From contig CALESG010000129.1 in the NCBI GenBank assembly GCA_937907215.1, forward strand, positions 1 through 19,216: 19,216 nt of DNA. Direction: 5' to 3'. The DNA is from an uncultured Ruminococcus sp. (lineage in GTDB: Bacteria; Bacillota; Clostridia; Oscillospirales; Ruminococcaceae). A model generated the notes under the pieces. It made no database searches and was not told where the DNA came from. It worked only from the letters and a program-made list of their open reading frames with translations. Below are positions 1-6,341 of this stretch, piece after piece (positions within the stretch are counted from its first letter, which is position 1; every line of letters begins with the position of its first letter). Made by a program: the position numbers and the translations under genes.

Positions 1-450
1 CTCTTTGAAATAACGCTCCATAAGTTCATCTACAGATTCTTTATTGTAATCAAGATAATAAAAATCTTCCTTGCCAATAACTTCATGAAGAGAAGCAATA
101 ACATAATCAAGACGAGCATCGTTTATAACAGATTCGGCAAGTCCGAAATCAAGATGAGGCTGACCCAGCTCAATACCGCTTATAACATGTATACGTGAGC
201 CATAAGTTCCTCTTGCTGATGTATTTTGTTTCATTGCCTTTTCCATTATTTCACTATAATTAAAAAGCTCATCTTCATTTCGTGGAATAATGCCGTAATG
301 TTCCTGAGAAAACCATCTATTAAGCTCAATATGTTCTGTAATTGCAACAGCTTTCAAGCCCTTTGAAATTGCACTTCGGCACAAACCTCCTGCTGTACCT
401 GAACCGTCAGGTGATACATTCGTATGAGTATGACAATCTATTCCGATCAT
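1..450 (-). CDS. PHP-domain phosphoesterase, HisJ-like (partial, C-terminus beyond left edge)
   Basis: I translated this directly: 150 codons run without a stop from an ATG at 448-450 to the left edge, so only the N-terminal part is present. The metal-binding motifs of the PHP (polymerase and histidinol phosphatase) superfamily are visible in order: DCHTHT near residue 5, ITEHIE near residue 43, SGIELGQ near residue 94 and SLHE near residue 120. The early HxH, the TEH and the later glutamate and histidine fit a trinuclear metal site. The family includes histidinol-phosphatase HisJ/HisK and other phosphoesterases. No histidine-biosynthesis neighbour is visible, so the substrate is not fixed. 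An AAGGAGA ribosome binding site lies about 6 nt before the ATG. A weak promoter precedes it, so it may be transcribed separately from the amidotransferase-like gene 150 nt upstream. Confidence 0.8.
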   Translation of the reverse strand, partial: MIGIDCHTHTNVSPDGSGTAGGLCRSAISKGLKAVAITEHIELNRWFSQEHYGIIPRNEDELFNYSEIMEKAMKQNTSARGTYGSRIHVISGIELGQPHLDFGLAESVINDARLDYVIASLHEVIGKEDFYYLDYNKESVDELMERYFKE

Positions 451-518
451 AAAGATCTCCTTCCTTATAATTTATAATTCCTAATTTATTTTTTGCTTTA
501 ACACAGCTTCTTGCTTAT

Positions 519-547
519 ATTATATCATATTATTGCCGTGATTTCCA
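519..547 (-). promoter_or_regulatory. Possible sigma-A promoter of the PHP gene
   Basis: On the minus strand a perfect -10 TATAAT (519-524) has a 17-bp spacer to TGGAAA (542-547), which matches 4 of 6 -35 consensus bases. It lies about 70 nt upstream of the PHP start. The region is very AT-rich, so chance matches are likely. No convincing terminator was found for the upstream operon in this gap, so read-through into the PHP gene is also possible. Confidence 0.4.
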
Positions 548-600
548 CATTTTTTTAGAATATTTTTATCTTAAATCTATATTATATATTTTGCTTAAAA

Positions 601-1170
601 TCATTCCACTATCAGTGAAATAAAATCATGAATAATACTCTTTTCGGAATCATTTAAAAATACAGGATAAGTACAGATTCCAAAAGCATTTCTGCCTGCA
701 TCTTTAAATGCTATACATCTGCCATATTGATCTTGAGCAGTAATAATCACATTTTCCGGACGAAGCATCATATTCATAGTTCTTTTAATATTAGATGCAC
801 ATGGCACAACATCAGGCAATGATTTAAAAATACTGCATGATTTATCAAAACTAATATTATATATTGTATTGCCTTGTACAGGTGTATTTATGTATGAAGC
901 ACCAAGACAATTTGCTAAAACTTCAGCCCCAAGTCCAAATGCCAGCAGTGGAATGTTGGAAGAAATATTTTCTATAATACTCTTGCAGATACCGGTATCC
1001 TCTACATTGCCGACTCCTGAACCAATAATCACTGCATCTGGTTGCATAGCCATTACTTCATCTGGTAAGCACTCATCATTTCTGATGACAGTAATATCAC
1101 TGTGTTCAGATGAAATATATTTATAAAATTCACGCATATGTGGATCAAAATTGTCAATAAGCAAAATCAT
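601..1170 (-). CDS. Class I glutamine amidotransferase-like protein lacking the catalytic triad
   Basis: A 189-residue protein beginning MILLIDNFD, closely like the MILLIDNYD start of TrpG/PabA amidotransferase subunits. The oxyanion-type region (GSGVGNVEDTGI, about 50-61) aligns with the family's GPGxPxDAGI. All catalytic residues are changed. The nucleophile segment GxCLGHQ reads AFGLGAE (77-83), so Cys is Gly79 and the following His is Ala82. The HPE motif reads TYPVF (167-171), with His replaced by Tyr168 and Glu by Val170. It therefore should not hydrolyse glutamine and may act as a binding or scaffold protein. An upstream ATG at 1236 would add 22 residues, but AAGGAGA 8 nt before the ATG at 1170 and the family alignment favour this start. 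It is the last gene of the FHA-SEDS-PBP operon, 46 nt after the PBP gene. The reading frame is intact and codon use looks like that of its neighbours, so I call it a pseudoenzyme and not a pseudogene. Confidence 0.8.
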   Translation of the reverse strand: MILLIDNFDPHMREFYKYISSEHSDITVIRNDECLPDEVMAMQPDAVIIGSGVGNVEDTGICKSIIENISSNIPLLAFGLGAEVLANCLGASYINTPVQGNTIYNISFDKSCSIFKSLPDVVPCASNIKRTMNMMLRPENVIITAQDQYGRCIAFKDAGRNAFGICTYPVFLNDSEKSIIHDFISLIVE

Positions 1171-1216
1171 ATATCTAATCTCCTTGGATATTATTATAGT
1201 TGTATTATATAATCTA

Positions 1217-2581
1217 CTATTCATTTGCAATTGCATTCAACATAGTTGATGTGATATATTCAGTTGATAAATATCCACCGGCATTATCTTCTATAACAAC
1301 GCAAAATGCTATTGGAAATGATGAATCATCTACAAATCCAACAAGCAGATTATTCTCAGAAGCTCCGTCTTGTATTTGAGCTGTACCACTTTTAGCACCT
1401 ATGTTATAGCCTATTTTATCATTATATTTAACTCTTCCGTTTTCAAGCATTACCTCACGAACATATGCTGCTGTTTCAGCAGAAAAGCCTGCTGACTCAT
1501 AACTCGTTTCAGACTTATCTTTTTCATTGCCAAATACATTCTTAACATGGGAAATGAGGTATGGTTTTGTAACAGAATTAGAGCAATTTGCAACAGCACT
1601 CTGCCACATCATAAGTTGACAAGGACTTACTTCTGTTTTGCTCTGACCCATACAACCCCATTGAGTATCAAAATCATTTACATCATCAAGTTCAGTGCTT
1701 CCTCTGAATACTGATATACCATCAATATCAAGTTCTGGTGCTTTTGAATTATTTACAGAATATCCCATATTTCTGAAAGTATCTTTAAGCAGCTGAAGCT
1801 GCATATCCTGGACAAGTTGTGCAAAATATGGATTGCAGCTATTTTGAAACGCCCTGAAAATATCCTGTGAGCCATGACCATAACTGCTATGACAATCTAT
1901 TTCATTGCCATAGTTATTATAGTATACACCGTCGCAGCTATAAGTTTTATTTGAAACAGTTTCAAATCCCATTTGCTCAATAGCGGCTGCAAGTGTAGAT
2001 ACCTTCTGTGTAGAACCGGGAACGGTTCTGTAAAATGCTTTACATATAAGACTTCCTGATGGAAGACTGTCAACATCTTCAAAATCAAGTACATTTACAT
2101 TTGGTTTACTAACACATACATAAATCTCACCGGTTTTATAATTATAGGCAATAGCCGTACCATCACGACTTCCGAACGCATCGTAAACTGTTCTGTTGGC
2201 TTCGTGATCAAGTGTTGTATATATTGCACTTTGTCCATGTTCCATAATACCAAAAATTGGATTGTAATTTGAAAGTAATGTGCGATTTTCCGATACAAGT
2301 GTATTTGTCATCATCCCACTGTCATCGCCTATCAAATTCCCTACATCAATAAAATGGTCATAGCTATATGTATCTGTATCAGCATCAGGATCAAAAAGAA
2401 CATCACCACTGCGATCATATACACAACCCAAAGAAACATGATTTGAATGCTTCATATAAAATGATGCTTCTGTAACTATTTTGAATACCAGAACACACAT
2501 TCCGATAAGAAATATAGCTATAAGAAGTTTTGTGAGAAACTCTCCCCTTTTAATGCATTTCATATCTTCTTTTTTCTTCAT
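1217..2581 (-). CDS. pbpA: Class B penicillin-binding protein, PbpA/PBP2 type transpeptidase
   Basis: A 454-residue peptidoglycan transpeptidase with a short cytoplasmic tail and one membrane segment (about residues 16-36), so the body is extracytoplasmic. After a shortened dimerisation region (CVYDRSGDVLFD near 53-64), the penicillin-binding domain holds all three active-site motifs: STQK with Ser190 and Lys193, SCN at 248-250, and KSGTAQ at 397-402, a KTG variant. It should cross-link stem peptides and bind beta-lactams. The length is close to actinobacterial PbpA (about 490) and well below the 600-700 of typical class B enzymes. Its ATG overlaps the TGA of the SEDS gene (ATGA), which implies translational coupling and fits the known pairing of SEDS polymerases with class B PBPs. 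A second in-frame ATG at codon 7 is an alternative start. The ribosome binding site (AGGGAG) is moderate. Confidence 0.92.
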   Translation of the reverse strand: MKKKEDMKCIKRGEFLTKLLIAIFLIGMCVLVFKIVTEASFYMKHSNHVSLGCVYDRSGDVLFDPDADTDTYSYDHFIDVGNLIGDDSGMMTNTLVSENRTLLSNYNPIFGIMEHGQSAIYTTLDHEANRTVYDAFGSRDGTAIAYNYKTGEIYVCVSKPNVNVLDFEDVDSLPSGSLICKAFYRTVPGSTQKVSTLAAAIEQMGFETVSNKTYSCDGVYYNNYGNEIDCHSSYGHGSQDIFRAFQNSCNPYFAQLVQDMQLQLLKDTFRNMGYSVNNSKAPELDIDGISVFRGSTELDDVNDFDTQWGCMGQSKTEVSPCQLMMWQSAVANCSNSVTKPYLISHVKNVFGNEKDKSETSYESAGFSAETAAYVREVMLENGRVKYNDKIGYNIGAKSGTAQIQDGASENNLLVGFVDDSSFPIAFCVVIEDNAGGYLSTEYITSTMLNAIANE

Positions 2582-3867
2582 GCTGCCCGCTCCCTTCGTC
2601 TGCTGTTTTGTCTGACAGCATCAGGTCTTCTAAATACAGGCGATTGCCCTGATTTTAACATACCAGCAAGCATTCCGCTTACAAGCATAGAGCTTCCTCC
2701 TTGTGATATAAATGGAATTGTAACACCTGTGAACGGGATAAGGTTACATGAACCAAAAATATTAAGTCCCATCTGAACCACAAATACTGCCGCAACACTC
2801 ATTACCATTGTTGCATGAAAATAACTTCTTGGTTTATTTATCATAGGAAGAATTAAAAGACTTGCCACAAAGAAAATTATAAGCAATGCAACAAAGAATC
2901 CCCATTCTTCACATATAGTTGAAAAAACAATATCAGTATCGGCAGCCGCAACATTTATAAGTTTGCCGTAACCAGGTCCTTTTCCAAATAATGAACCTTC
3001 TGCAATTGCCATTAAAGCTTGACACTGTTGATAACCATCGCCATATGTATCTTTCCATATATCAACAGAAAGTCTATCTTGTACATATGCAGGAGCTGCT
3101 GACGCAAGCAATGCTACTAAAGCGATTCCTAAAGCAATAAGAGTGATCAATGTACCTTTTGAAAATTTTGCTCTGGGATAGCATATTCTGCAAATAATTG
3201 CACATCCATATGCAGCGGCAAATGTAGGCAAGCTGCCCAAATCTCTGCACCACCATTGGAGTACAAATATAATGAAAAACGCAATGGTTAAAGCGATCAT
3301 TTCCCTTGAAACATAAAATAAAACAAGCTTTTTCTTATCATGCTGCTCCATAATTGATGTAGCACAAAGCAAAACAAAAACGGGTTTCATAAATTCCGAA
3401 GGCTGAATACTCAATGAACCTATGCTTATCCACATACTTCTGCTTCCTGTAAGAAGAACAGTTGCCAGTACAAGCACTCCTAAAACAAGATAAAGATACT
3501 GTTTTAATGCAAGTATACGTATATGATTTCTTGTAAGCAAAAACATTATTTGACAGCATACAAGAGCCAGTACACAGGTTATGTAATGTTTTGATGCAAA
3601 TCCAACACTTCCAAAACATGATTGGAATATTACACTGCATCCCATTATCATAAGCAAAAGATAATCTGTTGTATATGTCATTTGCTTATAGAAAAAGCGA
3701 ATAACTATCATATAAACTATATCAAGAGCAAATACAGCAGTTGTAAGTGGGATCATATCTGTTATATCTTTATAATTTCCACGAAACAAAACAGCTGCAA
3801 GCATTACTGCATGAGTCATAAACACCAAAAATGTTATTCTGCCGTAGTTTAATTTATTGTGAAACAT
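2578..3867 (-). CDS. SEDS family peptidoglycan glycosyltransferase (FtsW/RodA/SpoVE)
   Basis: A 429-residue polytopic membrane protein with about ten hydrophobic segments, which polymerises lipid II into glycan strands. Diagnostic SEDS features are IQPSEFMKP (about 154-162), the loop GKGPGYGKL followed by TDIVF, which supplies the conserved Asp (about 312) of the family's DFIF motif, and near the C-terminus the signature TGVTIPFISQGGSS. Its partner is the class B PBP directly downstream, which overlaps it by 4 nt. With an FHA protein upstream, RodA of the actinobacterial fhaB-rodA-pbpA locus is the closest match in context, but sequence alone cannot separate RodA from FtsW here. A longer reading from TTG at 3879 is possible, but the AGGAGG at 3881-3886 would then be only 1 nt away. 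The ATG at 3867 has a long 13-nt spacing but is better. Confidence 0.92.
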   Translation of the reverse strand: MFHNKLNYGRITFLVFMTHAVMLAAVLFRGNYKDITDMIPLTTAVFALDIVYMIVIRFFYKQMTYTTDYLLLMIMGCSVIFQSCFGSVGFASKHYITCVLALVCCQIMFLLTRNHIRILALKQYLYLVLGVLVLATVLLTGSRSMWISIGSLSIQPSEFMKPVFVLLCATSIMEQHDKKKLVLFYVSREMIALTIAFFIIFVLQWWCRDLGSLPTFAAAYGCAIICRICYPRAKFSKGTLITLIALGIALVALLASAAPAYVQDRLSVDIWKDTYGDGYQQCQALMAIAEGSLFGKGPGYGKLINVAAADTDIVFSTICEEWGFFVALLIIFFVASLLILPMINKPRSYFHATMVMSVAAVFVVQMGLNIFGSCNLIPFTGVTIPFISQGGSSMLVSGMLAGMLKSGQSPVFRRPDAVRQNSRRRERAA

Positions 3868-3871
3868 ATAT

Positions 3872-4333
3872 TTACACAAGCCTCCTTTTCAAGATTGTCG
3901 CCTTTGTGCCAAAGCGAATTTCATCACAATCTTTGAGTATCATTTGTTCCTGAACTCTTTTACCGTTTACAAATGTGCCGGATTTAGAACCAAGATCGAT
4001 TACACGCCATACTCCATTCGATACACAAAGAACCGCATGATAACGTGATATACTCATATCCGGAAAACGAATGTCGGCGGCACCATGCCTGCCGATAATT
4101 ACTTCATCTGCCGACAAGCAAAATCGTTCTCCCGTATCTGCATCTACAAGTTCCATGTAATCACTTACCTTATCCCAACGAAGTTCCTCTATGTGTTTTT
4201 CTTCTTTTGCTGAACGAAAAATAGCAAATACACATATAAAAACCATAAAGATAACAAGTGCACTCATGATAATCGAAAAAGCAGGAAAGCTTCTTAAACT
4301 TTCAAGTATTTTGAGAAAATTTTCTTCATTCAC
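3872..4333 (-). CDS. Membrane-anchored FHA domain protein
   Basis: A 153-residue protein with a short N-terminal stretch, one membrane segment (about 19-40), a charged linker and a C-terminal forkhead-associated domain (about 60-150). The phosphothreonine-binding residues are present: GRH (about 81-83), SISRYH with Ser and His, and SGTFVNGKRV with the conserved Asn-Gly. FHA domains bind phosphothreonine on partner proteins, and this one would face the cytoplasm. Size and layout resemble mycobacterial FhaB/FipA, which links Ser/Thr kinase signalling to cell-wall synthesis. It is the first gene of the operon, ending 4 nt before the chosen SEDS start. It starts with GTG: GGAG lies 9 nt upstream, and no in-frame ATG is better placed. 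No kinase is encoded in the window, so any phosphorylated partner must come from elsewhere. Confidence 0.9.
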   Translation of the reverse strand: MNEENFLKILESLRSFPAFSIIMSALVIFMVFICVFAIFRSAKEEKHIEELRWDKVSDYMELVDADTGERFCLSADEVIIGRHGAADIRFPDMSISRYHAVLCVSNGVWRVIDLGSKSGTFVNGKRVQEQMILKDCDEIRFGTKATILKRRLV

Positions 4334-4406
4334 CTAAGTCTACTCCTTTCTCTTAATGTTAAATTGGATTTTTAATTATAACATACGCAAAAGCATATTA
4401 TTTTTT

Positions 4407-4435
4407 ATTATACTACAAAAGCAAAAAAAATTCAA
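4407..4435 (-). promoter_or_regulatory. Sigma-A promoter of the FHA-SEDS-PBP operon
   Basis: Minus strand: -35 TTGAAT (4430-4435), a 17-bp spacer and -10 TATAAT (4407-4412), about 70 nt before the GTG start of the FHA gene. The element from ACTTGAAT to TATAAT matches the hpf promoter on the other strand at 24 of 31 positions. Confidence 0.75.
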
Positions 4436-4533
4436 GTATTGCAAGGCTTATTTAATAAAAATCGCATTATATGCTTTATTATAATTTGTTTTGAAAAATA
4501 ATTGATTGTTTTCAATAAAATTCCTAAAAACAC

Positions 4534-4562
4534 TTGAATTATTTTTAGCGTTGTGCTATAAT
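4534..4562 (+). promoter_or_regulatory. Sigma-A promoter of hpf
   Basis: Plus strand: -35 TTGAAT (4534-4539), a 17-bp spacer and -10 TATAAT (4557-4562), leaving a leader of roughly 60 nt before the hpf start. It is divergent from the FHA-operon promoter about 100 bp away. The rest of the gap between the FHA gene and hpf (4334-4629) is AT-rich, and I see no gene in it. Confidence 0.8.
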
Positions 4563-4576
4563 ATATTATAGAAAAC

Positions 4577-4610
4577 AGATCTGAAATCATTTTAAAATTT
4601 ACTCAGATCT
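4577..4610 (+). repeat. Inverted repeat in the hpf leader
   Basis: AGATCTGA (4577-4584) and its exact reverse complement TCAGATCT (4603-4610) are separated by 18 nt. They lie within the predicted hpf transcript and end 4 nt before the AAGGAGGA ribosome binding site (4615-4622). In RNA they could form an 8-bp stem next to the ribosome binding site. As DNA they could be a two-fold protein site. There is no U-tract, so it is not a terminator. Confidence 0.55.
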
Positions 4611-4629
4611 ACGCAAGGAGGAACATTAT

Positions 4630-5157
4630 ATGAAAGTTACTATTACAGCAAAAAAAATGCAGATACCACAAAATTTTACTTCTTATGCAGAAGAAAAGCT
4701 TAATCAGAAACTTAATAAATTTTTTGGAGAAGAAGCTGATGCAAAGATTACAATGGCTGAACATAAGAATCAGATAATCCTCGAATTAACTGTTTTCTAT
4801 AATAATATGATTTATCGTGCAGAACAATCTGCTGTTGATAAAAAAGATGCTCTTGATACATCTATTGATAAGATCATCAGACAAATTCGCAAAAATAAAA
4901 CAAGAGTAGAAAAGAAATTAAAGGATAACGCTTTCAAGGCTGCTGCATTTACGGATGATGTTGCAGAATCAGATTATGAAGTTATACGTCACAAGAAATT
5001 CAAAATGTATCCTATGAGCGTTGAGGAAGCAATCCTTCAGATGAATCTTATAGGTCATACGTTCTTTATGTTTTCTAATGCTGCAACAGGTGAAATAAAT
5101 GTTGTATATAAACGTGATGACGACAAATATGCAGTATTAGAACCATCAATAGAATAA
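4630..5157 (+). CDS. hpf: Ribosome hibernation promoting factor, long form
   Basis: A 175-residue protein of the HPF/YfiA (S30AE) family in its long form. The N-terminal domain (about 1-100) starts MKVTITAKKM and binds the 30S decoding region. A charged linker follows, and a C-terminal dimerisation domain (about 118-175) carries the family-typical KFKMYPMSVEEAILQMNL and GHTFFMFSNAATGEINVVYKR stretches. Long HPF joins two 70S ribosomes into inactive 100S dimers in stationary phase or stress. The start is firm: AAGGAGGA lies 7 nt upstream of the ATG and the first residues match the family. It is monocistronic, with its own promoter and terminator. In many Firmicutes hpf lies near secA or comF genes. 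Here it stands alone, divergent from the cell-wall operon. Confidence 0.95.
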   Translation: MKVTITAKKMQIPQNFTSYAEEKLNQKLNKFFGEEADAKITMAEHKNQIILELTVFYNNMIYRAEQSAVDKKDALDTSIDKIIRQIRKNKTRVEKKLKDNAFKAAAFTDDVAESDYEVIRHKKFKMYPMSVEEAILQMNLIGHTFFMFSNAATGEINVVYKRDDDKYAVLEPSIE

Positions 5158-5165
5158 TAATTATT

Positions 5166-5193
5166 AAAGGGACGGATTATTTTCGTCCCTTTT
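5166..5193 (+). terminator. Rho-independent terminator of hpf
   Basis: AAAGGGACG (5166-5174) and CGTCCCTTT (5184-5192) form a perfect 9-bp stem with a 9-nt loop, followed by T and then an AT-rich tail. It lies 9 nt after the hpf stop codon. Confidence 0.9.
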
Positions 5194-5226
5194 GTATTTC
5201 AATTCGCCCGATATTTTATAAACAAA

Positions 5227-5257
5227 AGCGAACCTGATATAATATCTCAGATTCGCT
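5227..5257 (-). terminator. Probable terminator of the MMPL-heptad operon
   Basis: Read on the minus strand, AGCGAATCTGA pairs with TCAGGTTCGCT (one G-U type pair) around a short AT-rich loop, followed by TTTTGTTTATAAAA. It lies about 18 nt after the heptad-gene stop and faces the hpf terminator, so convergent transcription is blocked from both sides. Confidence 0.7.
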
Positions 5258-5274
5258 CTTATTATTTTTAGACG

Positions 5275-6267
5275 TTATTCTTCGTCAGGTTTTTCTATGG
5301 CATCGATCGTATATATAAACTTCACCTTTCCAGCCATATTATCACCTATTCCGGCAAAGCTGTTATAATCCTTTGAAATATCAGAAAGCTTTATAAGTTT
5401 ATCCTTGAGTTCTTTAAAATTATCTTCATAGGCACTTATAATTTTGTCAATTCCCTTTTCTTTAAACTCCTTCATTCCATCTTTAAGATCTTTAGAACCA
5501 CCTTCAAGTTTTTCTGCACCACTTGACAATTCAGATACACCGCTTTCAAGTGATAATATGCCATTGAGTAATTCTCCTGTTCCTCTGTATAATTCAGAAG
5601 TACCTGCGGTCAATGTCTTGCTGCTGTTATAAAATGTATATGCTCCATCTCTAAGAGTTTTTCCACCGCTTTTAAGCTCTGCCATTCCTGCATTAAGAGA
5701 ACAAGCTCCGTTATAAACAGCATTTACACCGCCTTTAGCTGTTTCAGCTCCTTTTTTAAGCTTTTCAGTGCCATTTTTTAATGCTGAATTAGCATTATTC
5801 AGTTCAGCACTGCCATTATGAAGCTCTGCTGCTCCAGAATTCACCGCTGCTGCTGAACTTGACAATGTATCTGCACCTTCAAGAAGTTTAGTACTGCCGC
5901 TTTTAATATCTTCCAAAGAACTGTCAAGGTCGTTCATTCCCTTTAACAAAGCTCCTGTATTCTCCTTAAGGCTTTCAATTCCATCATTTAAAGTACTTGC
6001 TCCACTTTCAAGTGATACAGCACCATTCTTTAGAGAACCCTCTGTCTTCATAGAAGCTGAAATTTGCTCTTGGCTTGATATAGTCTGTTCAAGTGTTCCT
6101 ATAAGCTGTAATAATGATTCATCTCCACTGTTCTGATAATAAGATTTTAAGCTGTCAAGTACTTGCTTATTATATAAAATAGTTTGATCAAGAGAGGAAC
6201 TTGCTGTATCTAAACCTGATGAAAGACTTCCTGCACCGTCTTTTAAGGCTGCTGCACCAGTTGCCAA
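5275..6267 (-). CDS. xxxLxxG heptad-repeat protein, C-terminal part (downstream of frameshift)
   Basis: This open frame continues the heptad-repeat protein encoded just upstream. The in-frame coding sense extends to about 6336 and joins the other fragment there. It is almost wholly built of the seven-residue xxxLxxG pattern (for example LKDG, LSSG, LNDG, LHNG, LRDG, LESG), interrupted near residues 27-80 by a non-repeat helical insertion. The tail (about 275-330) is non-repetitive and charged and ends DAIEKPDEE, with no membrane segment or sortase motif. The nominal start is a TTG inside the repeats with no ribosome binding site, so this is unlikely to be a separate gene. It is better read as the second half of one secreted protein of roughly 768 residues. 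A terminator follows the stop codon. Confidence 0.75.
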   Translation of the reverse strand: MATGAAALKDGAGSLSSGLDTASSSLDQTILYNKQVLDSLKSYYQNSGDESLLQLIGTLEQTISSQEQISASMKTEGSLKNGAVSLESGASTLNDGIESLKENTGALLKGMNDLDSSLEDIKSGSTKLLEGADTLSSSAAAVNSGAAELHNGSAELNNANSALKNGTEKLKKGAETAKGGVNAVYNGACSLNAGMAELKSGGKTLRDGAYTFYNSSKTLTAGTSELYRGTGELLNGILSLESGVSELSSGAEKLEGGSKDLKDGMKEFKEKGIDKIISAYEDNFKELKDKLIKLSDISKDYNSFAGIGDNMAGKVKFIYTIDAIEKPDEE

Positions 6268-6333
6268 TTCGTCAATACCTAAAGACGCACTTTCCAGTCC
6301 ACTTTTCAGCTTTGCTGAACCACTCTTAGCGGC

Positions 6334-6341
6334 TGCTATTC
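6334..6341 (-). other. Frameshift point in the heptad-repeat gene
   Basis: On the minus strand the frame reads Ser-Glu-Ser-Glu and then TAG. Beginning two bases later (GCA at 6334-6336), the second frame gives AAAKSG and continues the heptad pattern through to 5275. Dropping the TA at 6337-6338 joins the frames with the heptad spacing exactly kept. Adding one base would also restore the frame but would put the repeat one residue out of register. Confidence 0.75.

Noticed and set aside
451..600. Terminator after the cell-wall operon
   Set aside because: Only AT-rich sequence with weak pairings is seen; no stem with a following T-tract could be supported on the minus strand.
1171..1236. Upstream start of the amidotransferase-like gene
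   Set aside because: It overlaps the PBP coding end and adds residues with no family match, while AAGGAGA and MILLIDN mark the start at 1170.
3868..3879. TTG start for the SEDS protein
   Set aside because: It would sit only 1 nt from AGGAGG; the ATG at 3867 is more plausible even with long spacing.
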